From Rhizobium etli 8C-3 (GTDB lineage: Bacteria > Pseudomonadota > Alphaproteobacteria > Rhizobiales > Rhizobiaceae), in NCBI RefSeq assembly GCF_001908375.1, contig NZ_CP017243.1:372001-436000 (forward strand): 64,000 nucleotides of DNA. Direction: 5' to 3'. Positions 20,236 to 29,303 of this stretch are shown here, piece by piece; position 1 is the first letter of the stretch; the number at the start of each line of letters is the position of its first letter. A program made the translations under genes and the position numbers. The notes below the pieces were generated by a model. The model did no database searches, was not told the origin of the DNA, and saw only the letters and a list, made by a program, of their open reading frames with translations.

Positions 20236-21183
20236 TCAATCTGGGTCATATCCAGCGGCCTTAAGGTAGTTTGCGCATTCTGCCGCAGTGAAGCGAGGTA
20301 TCAAGGCCCCGACCGCATCCCATAGAGCATCGATCTTTCGCTCGGCTCGGCCTCGCAACATGGCTTTCAGCTTCGAGAATGCGTTCTCGATTGGATTGAA
20401 GTCCGGACTATAGGGCGGCAGGAACATGAGCTTGGCGCCGGCACGTTCGATGGCATCGCGGACACCGGCTATCTTGTGTGCAGGCAGGTTATCCATAATG
20501 ACGACGTCGCCGATCTCCAGGGGCGGCACCAGCACCTGTTCGACATACGCAAGGAAGACGTTGCCGTTCATCGCGCCATCGTAGACGAATGGGGCGGTCA
20601 TTCCGCTGAGGCGCAACGCACCGGTGAAAGTCGTTGTTTTCCAATGGCCGTGCGGCACGCCGGCACGGCAAACGCTCACCTCGCAATACACGTCCGCGCA
20701 GACCGTGACATCTTGGTCGAGAGGCCGGTTTCGTCGATGAAGATCAGTTTCTCCGGATCGAGGTCCAATTGACCATCGAACCAGGCGCGCCGGCGCTTCA
20801 GGACGTCCGGTCGGTCCTGCTCCAGTGCGTGTGCGGTCTTTTTTTAAAGGTCCACCCACGGCCTCGAAGCCAGGCGCCAAGTGCGCTGCGGCTGATCTTC
20901 ACCTGCCGCTCGACGGACAAGCGCTCAACCATCTCATCGAGCGTCACATCCCTACGCTCGTTGATCAACGCGACAACGAATTCCTCGTGTGCATCCACTG
21001 CCGAAGGTCGTCTCCAGCTCTGTGGCAGAGCAGTTAACTCACCCTCTTTCGCTCTTCAATCCAGCGGATCGCCGTCGAAATCCCAACTCCGAAACGAGCC
21101 GCAGCCTGTCGAGCCGACATGCCCGCCGCAGACGCTTTCAAAACCCGTATTAGGAGATCATCGCTCAGGGCCTGTCCCATCAT
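20236..21183 (-). pseudogene. Broken IS630-type transposase
   Basis: Three minus-strand pieces lie in different frames. The first is an N-terminal helix-turn-helix (LKASAAGMSARQAAARFGVG). The second is a middle piece (EEFVVALINERRDVTLDEMV, and [16 protein letters not shown]). The third is a C-terminal DDE domain with IFIDETG in a shifted frame, [11 protein letters not shown], and [18 protein letters not shown]. At least three frameshifts separate them, so no active enzyme is made. The element ends about 55 bases upstream of the NifA site of nifH. Confidence 0.85.
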
Positions 21184-21479
21184 CCACCTCTCCGCTGTGG
21201 ATGTTGAATCAGCTTCGGTCGCTCTCGTCACCTCACAATCGATTCATCAATCGCAGGACATGTCTAGGTCGACCGCGCGCCAGCGCGACCGCGACCATCA
21301 GCAGGACAAAGAGCTTTGAAAACAGGAGACAATCGCACATCCCTGTAGCCAAGAGAGAAATGGCGTATCGCACGGGAGACGCTGCGAGCGCCCAGGTGAT
21401 AGAGCTTCGCCTTGTGGCTGAACAAGCCAACTTCGATCGCGCAGGCCCGCCGCGCCCGACAGCTGGCCAAAAACAGCGC

Positions 21480-21870
21480 CAGGAGCTACGACTGGGGCCA
21501 CGCACGTGAGTATGTCGAGGGCATGTCGCGCATGCTGCAGCAGGACAAACCGGATGGCCACGTCTTGGCGACCGGCGAGACGACGAGTGTCGGCCAATTT
21601 CTCGAGCGGGCTTTTGCCGACGTGAACATTACTTTGGAATGGAAGGCGTCCGGCGTCGACTGGCTACGACTCCGCGTCCGGTGCCTGCCTTGTTGAAGTC
21701 GATCCTCGATACCTCCGCCCGACGGAAGTTGATCTTCTGCCGGTGATCCGACCAAGGCCCGCCAGAAGCTGGGCTGGCAACACAAGGCCCCGGTTCAGGA
21801 GCTCGTCGCCGAGATGGTGCGCGAGGATGTCAAGCACTGGAAGGCCCTGAACAGCCGGGAAGAGCTCTGA
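21480..21870 (+). pseudogene. GDP-mannose 4,6-dehydratase remnant (noeL/gmd type)
   Basis: The reading DWGHAREYVEGMSRMLQQDK, then HVLATGETTSVGQFLERAF, matches the C-terminal third of Gmd. Shifted frames continue with VEVDPRYLRPTEVDLLP, DPTKARQKLGW and ELVAEMV, to a TGA at 21868. The N-terminal Rossmann part is missing and frameshifts are present. In bean rhizobia this gene supplies GDP-fucose precursor for acetylfucosylated Nod factor. It is followed directly by a nolK start. Confidence 0.8.
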
Positions 21871-21960
21871 GTGTACGACTTGTCCAACAAGAAGATCTGG
21901 GTTGTCGGCCATCGCAGTATGGTCGGCAGTGCGCTTGTGCGCAGGCTCCGATGCCGTGCT
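21871..21960 (+). pseudogene. GDP-fucose synthase remnant (NolK N-terminus)
   Basis: A GTG immediately after the gmd stop begins VYDLSNKKIWVVGHRSMVG, the NAD-binding N-terminus of NolK (GDP-L-fucose synthase), followed by SALVRRLR. After about 28 residues similarity is lost. The gmd-nolK order is the one used for Nod-factor fucosylation, so this is a truncated end of that operon. Confidence 0.72.
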
Positions 21961-22280
21961 CTGCGGCAGTGGCGTCAGTTAGCGGGTCGAACGAGGAGCG
22001 CGGATCGTGAACCCGCGAGCGCGCAAAAATACGGCATTAGCCGATGATGTTCATACTTCCACCAGGTGCCCGGATTGCGGTACCGAGGCTTCGGGGCATA
22101 TGTTCCTGATGGTCCTGCTTGTCTCGAATATCTCACGCTTGACGTCTAAGCGTTCGCAGATCGAAAGGTGCGGGATGTGTCATCGTGTGGGTCGGTCCGT
22201 CATCGAGGGTTAAATAGACGCACCGATCACTGGGCCGCCACCGTCTCTTCGGATAACTTCAGCTATGGGACCATGCTCTT
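21961..22280 (+). other. Gap with no recognisable gene
   Basis: Only short open frames occur between the nolK remnant and the nodA stop. Nothing recognisable was seen. Confidence 0.4.
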
Positions 22281-22868
22281 TCATAGCTCAGGGCCATTCC
22301 GCTCGATCAAGGTCCCCGATGGCCAATCACTCATTGAGCATCCTATTGGGAATACTACCAAAATTACGTTTTCACAGCGCGTCGGCGGGAGGTTGAGATA
22401 AACATCGGCAAGGGTGGATCGCACGCGTACCCCTTCCAAAACCGTCGCAAGACCATTTCGGCAGAGCCTGAGAACAAGGTTGCGCAACGCCTGCCGAACA
22501 CCGCCGAACGCAAACCGAACGCCAAGTTGCTGCAGCACTGGGTAAACAATGCGCATCGAATTAATGCCGTACCCCTCAAGATCTGGACGCACGCCCCACA
22601 ATCCAAGCTCGCATACGAGTAGATCGACCTCGCCAACCCGAACGAAACGACGCAACAACCCCATGTGAGCGGCCACACCGTGCGCATCATAGCCTATTAC
22701 GCGAAGCTCGGGCCTAGCTCCTGACCAACTACGAGCACCTTCGAATGGAAGGGCGTTGTAAGCTCCAGTTGGCCCATAGGTCTTCCGAAAGAAATCTGCG
22801 AGCTCCGTGTGGTCAGAGAGCTCCAACTCGTTTTCCCAGCACACTTTCCACCGCACCTGAGGGCTCAT
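22281..22868 (-). CDS. nodA: NodA, Nod-factor N-acyltransferase
   Basis: 195 residues from the ATG at 22868 ([17 protein letters not shown]), the normal NodA length. Conserved stretches include [20 protein letters not shown], then [14 protein letters not shown] [15 protein letters not shown], and [16 protein letters not shown]. NodA transfers the fatty acyl chain to the chitin backbone of Nod factor. NodB and NodC do not follow it, as known for R. etli, where nodA is separate from nodBC. A nod box lies about 70-115 bases upstream. Confidence 0.96.
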   Translation of the reverse strand: MSPQVRWKVCWENELELSDHTELADFFRKTYGPTGAYNALPFEGARSWSGARPELRVIGYDAHGVAAHMGLLRRFVRVGEVDLLVCELGLWGVRPDLEGYGINSMRIVYPVLQQLGVRFAFGGVRQALRNLVLRLCRNGLATVLEGVRVRSTLADVYLNLPPTRCENVILVVFPIGCSMSDWPSGTLIERNGPEL

Positions 22869-22935
22869 ACCTAAACCTCCACTTAATACTCTGTCCAGGC
22901 GTCGACAGAGCAACTACTTGATACGCACTCGTTGG

Positions 22936-22984
22936 GGCGCTTCTAATGGCACTGGTATAAGCTGGTGAAATCATTTGTTTGGAT
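22936..22984 (-). promoter_or_regulatory. nod box in front of nodA
   Basis: The minus strand reads ATCCAAACAAATGATTTCAC from 22984, matching the start of the nod box consensus (ATCCAAACAATCRATTTTAC). It lies upstream of nodA in the right direction. Confidence 0.82.
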
Positions 22985-23750
22985 GGAACTCATCCGTCCA
23001 ATGGATGCGTTCCAATCAATCGGCCTGCCATCGGCTGCCGACGCCAGATGAAGCGGCTGCTCCAACTTCTTCGTGAACATGCCGCCTTGTCCATCATGCT
23101 GGATCATCTTGATCAGGCATCCAGGACATTGAACTGAAAAGTTGACCATGACTGAGAGGCTCGCTACTCAGGCAGAAGCAAGCCAAAGACGTTTTCGGCG
23201 ATAATCAGGCAAATTGTCGAGATCACATTAGAACCCTCGGCGGAACCGGGCTGGTCTATCCCGGCGTCGAAAGTCGTCGAACGACCCGACCTGGCGGAGG
23301 GGTTTTTTCGGAATGTTCGGTTTGCGACAGTCTGATTCCACACAAAATGGGACGCGGCGATAGGCAGCAGCATTCTCCTGTTGAATCTGAAAGGGGTTCC
23401 CCTCGCAAAACGCCCTGGTTCGCTTTGGCTATCGCAGCCCATGGACCGGCACGCTGGGTATCGGCGAAGATTGCCAGAGGACATACTTGCCTGGCGATCC
23501 CGACCTCGGGAGAAGATGATGGGTACAGGAATGGATTCCTAGATCAGTGCGTTTCCGGTGCAAGCTTTTAGGACCCCGGACACAGCAAACGCCTCCCAGG
23601 ACTGGCGAGGCGGCCGCGAGATCGCAATTTTCTCCTAGATAACGGTATGAGGTGATCGTCATACCCTGGTCACCGGTTGCCGATCGTCACGCACATGGTC
23701 TGGTACAGAGCCGGCGGCGCCGATGAGCCCCCGAGGAAATACTTAGTGAC
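22985..23750 (-). other. Gap with no recognisable gene
   Basis: Short minus-strand frames (for example 22943-23149 and 23164-23484) have no clear start or known family. Likely decayed sequence between nodA and the metallopeptidase. Confidence 0.35.
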
Positions 23751-23766
23751 TGGCACGGTTGTTGCG
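23751..23766 (+). promoter_or_regulatory. Sigma-54-like promoter before the metallopeptidase
   Basis: TGGCACGGTTGTTGCG matches the -24/-12 consensus closely and lies 38 bases before the start codon. No TGT-N10-ACA site was found in the preceding 170 bases. Confidence 0.65.
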
Positions 23767-23803
23767 TCGTCTCACGAAAGACAGCCGTTAACGAGAGGTC
23801 ACG

Positions 23804-24718
23804 ATGATGGATGTATGCTCGATGGGGATGGTGTTGTGCGGTGGGTACCTTCTTGCTGCATCCGCAGGCAGACTCGGCGGCGCTGAGAATGTCTTATCTG
23901 ACTCGCCTTTGTCCGCGGCTGATGTATCGAGTTTCGAGACTTTCATAGTTCGCAGCCCACCGACATCACTCAATCTGGATCCATTTTATGCCAAATATGC
24001 TGACGCAGCGGGCATACCTATTATTTCGTCAAACAAGGTTCCAGACACGGCACTATTGATCTCACGTGACATTGTCCTCTACATGTTGTCAGAACGCCGT
24101 GATGTCCGCGATGCTTTAATCCAGGCTGGAGCGCGGGTGGGCGTCATGGCAATTGACGAGACGACGACTGATATTCCCGAGCAGCGGGATTGGAAGAAGC
24201 CTCTTCCCGATGATCCACGTCTCACCCCTGACGAGCGGCGGGATTACGCCAACACGATCGGCAAGATGACTGCCCGAGACTACTGGGCACAAAGGGCGCG
24301 CGGCATGGGCGGGCTCTACACGACGGGAGCTGTGGAGAATTTGATGGGCGTGCCGGGCACGCGGTATTACGGCGGGAACATTCTTGTTCACGAATTCTCA
24401 CATAATATTTTCAACGCGCTGCGCACGGTAGATCCTGATCTCGTTGCACGAGTTGAACGTGCCTATTCGCACGCCTACGAGAAAGGCCTCTGGGCGTGTT
24501 CCTATATGGAGAACAACGTCGATGAGTATTGGGCCGAGGGCACGCGATTTTGGTTCAATACGAACTTGGCTTACAGCCGAGGCAATCTCACCATTGCCAC
24601 ATCAGAAGATTTCGAGGCTCACGATCCAAGCCTCTATAATATCATGGCCGAAGTCTACCGCCATGACCACCACATTCTGGCGGATGTCTATTACCGGCAT
24701 TCGGCGAAGTCGCAGTAA
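23804..24718 (+). CDS. Putative secreted zinc metallopeptidase
   Basis: 304 residues. The N-terminus (GMVLCGGYLLAASAGRLGG) is a possible signal peptide. The zinc motif HEFSH is at 196-200, followed about 45 residues later by EYWAEGTRFWF, where Glu245 could be the third ligand of a gluzincin-type site. No closer family is recognised; a lethal-factor-like or basic secretory-like peptidase fold is possible. The ATG follows GAGAGG, and a sigma-54-like promoter lies just upstream, so expression may be symbiotic. It stands alone between nodA and an IS3 copy. The substrate is unknown. Confidence 0.6.
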   Translation: MMDVCSMGMVLCGGYLLAASAGRLGGAENVLSDSPLSAADVSSFETFIVRSPPTSLNLDPFYAKYADAAGIPIISSNKVPDTALLISRDIVLYMLSERRDVRDALIQAGARVGVMAIDETTTDIPEQRDWKKPLPDDPRLTPDERRDYANTIGKMTARDYWAQRARGMGGLYTTGAVENLMGVPGTRYYGGNILVHEFSHNIFNALRTVDPDLVARVERAYSHAYEKGLWACSYMENNVDEYWAEGTRFWFNTNLAYSRGNLTIATSEDFEAHDPSLYNIMAEVYRHDHHILADVYYRHSAKSQ

Positions 24719-25019
24719 TGTCCTTTGGTATTGACTGCCGGCCTCATGCTGCAATCCCGCTGGAGACCCGAACTATCGCTGATCGTCCGTAATTTGTCAG
24801 AGCCAGCCATAAATTTGAGTTTCCGTTCAATTGAAGCGCCCATGTTGTTCCCACGGGTGCATACCAAGTACTTCGTGGCCGCTGGAATTGGCTCCTTGTG
24901 CAACATCGAGACCAAATGACCTGCCACTGAATTTTCATCCGGCGGCGATTAGAGCCTCGGCGGTCTTTGAAACGCTCCCAAACGTTGGACCACCGGATGC
25001 TAGAGTTTTCCGGCTTCAT

Positions 25020-25835
25020 TCAGGGAGGCGGGCTGGTTGCGCCTCCCGAATTCACCAACGAGATCGGCACCTTGTTGCCGATCGCACCATGAGGTCTTTC
25101 CTCATTGTAGTATCTACGCCAATCCTCCATCTTTTCGCGGGCATCCGCAAGGGTCAGGAACCAATGCTGGTTCAGGCATTCTGCACGGAAGCGGCCATTG
25201 AACGCTTCGATGAAAGCATTATCAGTCGGCTTGCCGGGGCGTGAGAAGTCCAACGTCACACCCTTGGAATAGGCCCACAGGTCCAAGTCGCGCGACACGA
25301 ACTCGGTCCCTTGGTCGACACGGATCGTTTTCGGATAGCCGGCTTTTTGGCACACCCGTTCAAGGGTTTGCACAACGTCTTCGCCTCTATAGCTATGACG
25401 TGGATCAAGCACCGGCACGTAGCGCGAGAAGGTGTCGACCACCGTCAGCACGCGCAGTTTCTTACCCGTTGCGAGTTGGTCGTGAACGAAGTCCATCGCC
25501 CAGACGTCGTTGGGTCCGACGGCCATGTGCCGATCCTCGCGAAGCTTGGCTTTTACCCCCCGCTTCGGTGTCTTGTTCCGCAACTGTAGCCCCAAGTCCC
25601 TGTAAATGCGGTAGGTTCGCTTGATGTTGGTGCCCCAACCCTCGCGTTCCAACAGCACATGCACGCGGCGATAGCCGTACCGCACACGGATCTCGCAGAT
25701 CTCGCGAATACGACGTTCCAGACCGGCCTGATCAGCACGGCGAGAGGTATAGTGGTGAGTTGATCGATCGAAGTTCAACGCTCCACAAGCACGTCGGATC
25801 GAGATCGCCCAATCGCAGCACATGCCTTTCACCAT
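25020..25835 (-). CDS. IS3-family transposase OrfB (copy 1)
   Basis: 271 residues with the DDE integrase core: VWAMDFVHDQLATGKKLRVL (first Asp), IRVDQGTEFV (second Asp), and NAFIEAFNGRFRAECLNQHW (Glu). It lies 20 bases downstream of orfA in another frame; IS3 elements usually join the two by -1 frameshifting. It differs from the copy 2 protein by one residue noted (GRF versus GCF). Intact and probably active. Confidence 0.92.
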   Translation of the reverse strand: MVKGMCCDWAISIRRACGALNFDRSTHHYTSRRADQAGLERRIREICEIRVRYGYRRVHVLLEREGWGTNIKRTYRIYRDLGLQLRNKTPKRGVKAKLREDRHMAVGPNDVWAMDFVHDQLATGKKLRVLTVVDTFSRYVPVLDPRHSYRGEDVVQTLERVCQKAGYPKTIRVDQGTEFVSRDLDLWAYSKGVTLDFSRPGKPTDNAFIEAFNGRFRAECLNQHWFLTLADAREKMEDWRRYYNEERPHGAIGNKVPISLVNSGGATSPPP

Positions 25836-25855
25836 CTCCCGCTTCCGAGCAGGCC

Positions 25856-26122
25856 TTAGAGCTTTCGGCGGATGACATCCTGCAACATCTCGCGGTCCAG
25901 CGTCAGATCCGCGACGATCTTCTTCAGGCGCGAATTCTCGTCCTCGAGCTGTTTCAGCCTCTTCATCTCCGGTGGCAGCATGCCCGCGTATTTTTTCTTC
26001 CAGTTGAAATAAGTCGCCTGGCTGATCCCCGCCTTCCTGCAGATTTCAGCAACCGACACGCCTTCATCACCTTGCTTCAGAATGAACGCCTTCTGAGCGT
26101 CCGAAAACTGCGACGCTTTCAT
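25856..26122 (-). CDS. IS3-family transposase OrfA (copy 1)
   Basis: 88 residues from MKASQFSDAQKAFILKQGDE, with the helix-turn-helix VSVAEICRKAGISQATYFNW and a leucine-zipper-like end (KRLKQLEDENSRLKKIVADL). It binds the IS ends and regulates transposition. The longer frame from 26158 is less likely because a purine-rich site precedes 26122. Confidence 0.88.
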   Translation of the reverse strand: MKASQFSDAQKAFILKQGDEGVSVAEICRKAGISQATYFNWKKKYAGMLPPEMKRLKQLEDENSRLKKIVADLTLDREMLQDVIRRKL

Positions 26123-26204
26123 CGTCTTCTGGTCCCTTTCCCAGCCAGGAAAATGCACCGGAAAACTCTAACCAAAACTGGTCCAGTTTGAAGGGTTCAG
26201 ATCA

Positions 26205-26831
26205 GCATCAGCCGCAACTTTCTACCAGCGCCGTCGCTTATCCGATCCGACGACCATGTCTATTTTGTGGGGGAGAACGGTGTTGCCGGTGGTCATGTTG
26301 GCGATCGGTGCTTGTACGTTCGCAGGCCTGTCCACGTTTCAAAGCATATATGCCGAAACGCGCGGACTCTCACCGAATGTCTTCTTTCTGACATTCACCG
26401 TCACGACTGTCACATTGCGATTCTCCGTCGCGGGTATGATCGGTAAGTTGCCGCTTGGGCGCCTAGCACTCACCCTCTTCGTGACGACACTGATTGGGAT
26501 CGGACTTTTGGTTTTGAACCCGGGAAGCGAGCTGCTGTACGTCGTCGCCACCGTTCTCTTTGCGATAGGCTACGGTCTCACTTATTCGACCTTGAATGCG
26601 ATGGTGGTGAACCTCGCTGGCGAACGTGGTCTGTCAATCTCAACGGCCTCCCAAGTCTTTACACTCGCTTATTTTCGTGGGTTCGTTTCAACATCGCAAT
26701 CGCCAGTCAGACATTGTGGAGGGCGGTGTAGGAGACAGACGTCCTTCGATAATGATTTCCGTATCGCTGCCCACGTGCCCGCCCAACCAAAGGAAGTGTG
26801 TTTATGCAAGTGCTGGATCTCATCGGTATAG
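26205..26831 (+). pseudogene. MFS transporter remnant cut by the IS3 copy
   Basis: The frame runs out of the IS end with no start of its own, then shows C-terminal MFS helices (MLAIGACTFAGLSTFQSIYA, VVATVLFAIGYGLTYSTLNA). After ASQVFTLAYF, near 26675, the protein becomes unlike a transporter, which suggests a frameshift; fragments continue in another frame. It lies directly upstream of the N-hydroxylase gene in the same direction, so it was probably the exporter of that cluster. Confidence 0.75.
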
Positions 26832-28090
26832 GCATCGGACCCTTTAATCTTAGTCTTGCAGCACTCGCGTGTCCGACGCCGCTGCGCACTGCCTTTTTCG
26901 AAAAGGAAAGCGGCTTCGATTGGCATCCTGGGCTGCTGCTGCCCAACAGTCGCCTGCAGGTATCTCCGCTGAAGGACTGTGTGACACTTGCAGATCCGAC
27001 CAGTCCGTTTTCGTTTCTCAACTACCTCGCGGTGCATGGACGGCTGTACAGCTTCGTAAACCGGTGCGACGCGACCACGTCGCGAAGAGAGTTCACACAG
27101 TATTTCCAATGGGTTGCGCATCAGTTGCCACAACTCCGGTTTGGGGAGGAGGTTACCGACGTAACCAGATTAGACGAGGGTTACCGCGTGACGACGACTC
27201 GAGATCACTACCATGCACGCTCAGTTGCGATTGGCGTCGGTGTCGTTGCAACAATTCCCGAATGCGCCAAACCTTGGCTGGGCGAGAAGGTCTACCATGT
27301 GGCGAGCTATCTGGATCGGCCACAAATCGACATCGGTGAACGCGTATTAGTCGTTGGTGGGGGGCAGAGCGGTGCGGAGGTTGTTGAACACCTATTGGGC
27401 AGTCCGGGTATCGGTAAAATTACATGGGTGACGTCACGCGGGAACCTGTTCACGAGGGATGACAGCTCTTTTATCAACGTGTCATACACGCCGTCTTACA
27501 GCCAGCGCTTTCATTCGCTGCCACTTAAAAAACGTCGCACTATTGTCGACGACGAAAAACTCACCAGTGACGGCATTTCAGCAGAATTGAGCAACCGCAT
27601 TTACGAAACTATCTATCACCGCAGCGCGACTGGCAATATTGACGATGTCATTCAACTGCTACCCGCAGTCGTCATGAAGGAGTTGTCTCCTCATGCGGAC
27701 GGTTGGCACGCGCTGTTGGCTTCGCACGGCACCTGTCAGCGACCGACTGTAGTGGCTGATCGGGTCGTACTCGCCACCGGTTTCGAGCCTCGCCCGCTAG
27801 CGTTTATCGATCGCCTATTGGCTTCCGCTTCTATGGAAGGCGGTCTGCCGGTCGTGAAGGACGATTACTCCGTTCAATTCGAGGACAACGCCGCCGGCCA
27901 GGTATATCTGCAAAACCGATCCCCAGTCCAAAGTGGCTTGCAGAGTGTGAATCTATCGCTCGTCGCCTACCGAAACGGTCGCATCATCAATAGCCTGCTT
28001 CGGCGTGAATACTATCTGAACGTCCCAGATCGGCCGATCCTTGGGTGCCTAGGTTTACTTCCCGCTCAAGAGACACAAAACGCAAGATAA
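26804..28090 (+). CDS. L-lysine/ornithine N-monooxygenase family enzyme
   Basis: 428 residues from the ATG at 26804, which follows AAAGGAAG. The FAD motif GIGIGPFN is at 8-15 and the NADPH motif VVGGGQSGAE at 184-192; DLIGIGIGPFNLSLAAL and ATGFEPRP are typical of IucD/SidA/PvdA enzymes. These hydroxylate the side-chain amine of lysine or ornithine. No siderophore synthetase is nearby. The neighbours (cupin plus MetRS-like) match pathways where N6-hydroxylysine becomes a hydrazine, so lysine is the favoured substrate by context only. Confidence 0.88.
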   Translation: MQVLDLIGIGIGPFNLSLAALACPTPLRTAFFEKESGFDWHPGLLLPNSRLQVSPLKDCVTLADPTSPFSFLNYLAVHGRLYSFVNRCDATTSRREFTQYFQWVAHQLPQLRFGEEVTDVTRLDEGYRVTTTRDHYHARSVAIGVGVVATIPECAKPWLGEKVYHVASYLDRPQIDIGERVLVVGGGQSGAEVVEHLLGSPGIGKITWVTSRGNLFTRDDSSFINVSYTPSYSQRFHSLPLKKRRTIVDDEKLTSDGISAELSNRIYETIYHRSATGNIDDVIQLLPAVVMKELSPHADGWHALLASHGTCQRPTVVADRVVLATGFEPRPLAFIDRLLASASMEGGLPVVKDDYSVQFEDNAAGQVYLQNRSPVQSGLQSVNLSLVAYRNGRIINSLLRREYYLNVPDRPILGCLGLLPAQETQNAR

Positions 28091-28171
28091 CACTCCAGTG
28101 CAGTGCAGCTCGGGGCGCCTGCTCACGACGCAGCTTTACCAGGCGGCTTTAAATCTAAAAAGGAGTTACAC

Positions 28172-28951
28172 ATGTTAACCAAAGAACAAAAATCAACATG
28201 GGATGACGTTGGATACATTAGGATTGAGTCATTTCTCGATCTAGAAAGCCGAGATAAACTTTCAGCTCTTGTGGCTGATGTTTCGTGCTGGGAGACAAGT
28301 GAAGACAAATGGCTGATATGGTTCGAAAAAACAACTGACGGTAGGAGGATCATTTCGAAGGTCGAGAACTTCCTCGAATTTAACGCCCCCCTGCGTGATT
28401 TACTGCTGGCTGACCACCGTATCGAGTCGATCGTCGAAGAGTTACTGGGGGAAGATGCCCGCATGCTCAAAGAGTTGCTGATCTTTAAGTACTCCGACAG
28501 CGGCGGCTATCGCCCGCATCAGGACATCTACCATATCCCACATAAGCTACCAGACCGGATGGTGCACGCGATTGTTGCAATAGGCATCGACGATTCCGGC
28601 CCAGACAACGGAGGGCTTTTCTTCAGCCCCGGGAACCACAAAAAGGGCGTGTTCCCAATGGACGCCGGCGGCGTAATGTACCCCGAGGTCGCGGACAGGC
28701 TGGCCTGGGAGCCCGTAACGTGGAAGGCCGGTGACATTTTCATCTTTGACGACTATGCCCCACATTACTCAAAGCCCAACAAAAGTGAAAATTCTCGAAG
28801 GGTGATTTATCTCGTGTTCCAGCGTGCCTCAACTGGTGGGCCAACGAGGGCCGAATACAACAAACTGAAACGCGCCTACAACCCTCCCGAGGGCAAGGTC
28901 TCCAACATCGACGAGCTCAAGCCGCCGAACGGCATTTTCTATCGCGATTGA
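28172..28951 (+). CDS. PhyH-family Fe(II)/2-oxoglutarate dioxygenase
   Basis: 259 residues from the ATG at 28172 after AAAAAGGAG. Iron ligands are visible as HxD (His116, Asp118 in RPHQDIYH) and the distal His198 (DYAPHYS), with Arg209/210 (NSRRVIY) to bind 2-oxoglutarate. The family hydroxylates or halogenates small molecules. It lies between the N-hydroxylase and the cupin in the same direction and is probably a tailoring enzyme of the cluster. Base composition looks more AT-rich than the nif and fix genes. Confidence 0.85.
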   Translation: MLTKEQKSTWDDVGYIRIESFLDLESRDKLSALVADVSCWETSEDKWLIWFEKTTDGRRIISKVENFLEFNAPLRDLLLADHRIESIVEELLGEDARMLKELLIFKYSDSGGYRPHQDIYHIPHKLPDRMVHAIVAIGIDDSGPDNGGLFFSPGNHKKGVFPMDAGGVMYPEVADRLAWEPVTWKAGDIFIFDDYAPHYSKPNKSENSRRVIYLVFQRASTGGPTRAEYNKLKRAYNPPEGKVSNIDELKPPNGIFYRD

Positions 28952-28972
28952 AGGCAGAGGACAGAGGCAAAC

Positions 28973-29302
28973 ATGTATACGAAACAGATCGACCGCTCAA
29001 TCATGCGCCAGGAGTATGGCGTTCTGGTGTGCCGGTTACTTGAGCATCTACCGCAGGCAGTCGCAACGGCTTTCGGCACATCGATTGTGGAGGTGGTACC
29101 TGGCGATGCGGTCGATCTTCATTCGCACCCAGAGCACGAACTCTGGGTATTGATCTCGGGCAGCGGCGTGTTTCAATCCGATGGAGAAACCTCCGCAGTC
29201 AGTGGGGACACGATGGTCTATATAGCGCCGCACCAAAAACACGCGATCAAAAATAGCAGCCCTCAAACCAGCTTAAAGTTCCTTTCGATATGGTGGGATT
29301 GA
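28973..29302 (+). CDS. Single-domain cupin, hydrazine-synthase-like
   Basis: 109 residues forming one cupin domain. Motif 1 is HSHPEHELWVLISG (His50, His52, Glu56) and motif 2 is APHQKHAIKN (His90), a full metal-ligand set. In known hydrazine synthases (Spb40 type) a zinc cupin is fused to a MetRS-like domain and rearranges an amino-acid ester of N6-hydroxylysine to an N-N bonded product. Here the stop TGA (29300-29302) is followed one base later by the TTG start of a MetRS-like gene. Role inferred from this pairing. Confidence 0.78.
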   Translation: MYTKQIDRSIMRQEYGVLVCRLLEHLPQAVATAFGTSIVEVVPGDAVDLHSHPEHELWVLISGSGVFQSDGETSAVSGDTMVYIAPHQKHAIKNSSPQTSLKFLSIWWD

Positions 29303-29303
29303 A

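Larger units (their letters stand above)
24917..26204 (-). mobile_element. IS3-family insertion sequence, copy 1 (1288 bp)
   Basis: Ends are TGACCTGCCACTGA (left) and, on the opposite strand, TGATCTGAACCCTT (right), in the usual TG...CA form. It carries orfA and orfB on the minus strand. The second copy at 41645-42932 is the same length and nearly identical. No clear target duplication flanks this copy, so it may have recombined. It cuts off the 5' part of an MFS gene. Confidence 0.9.
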
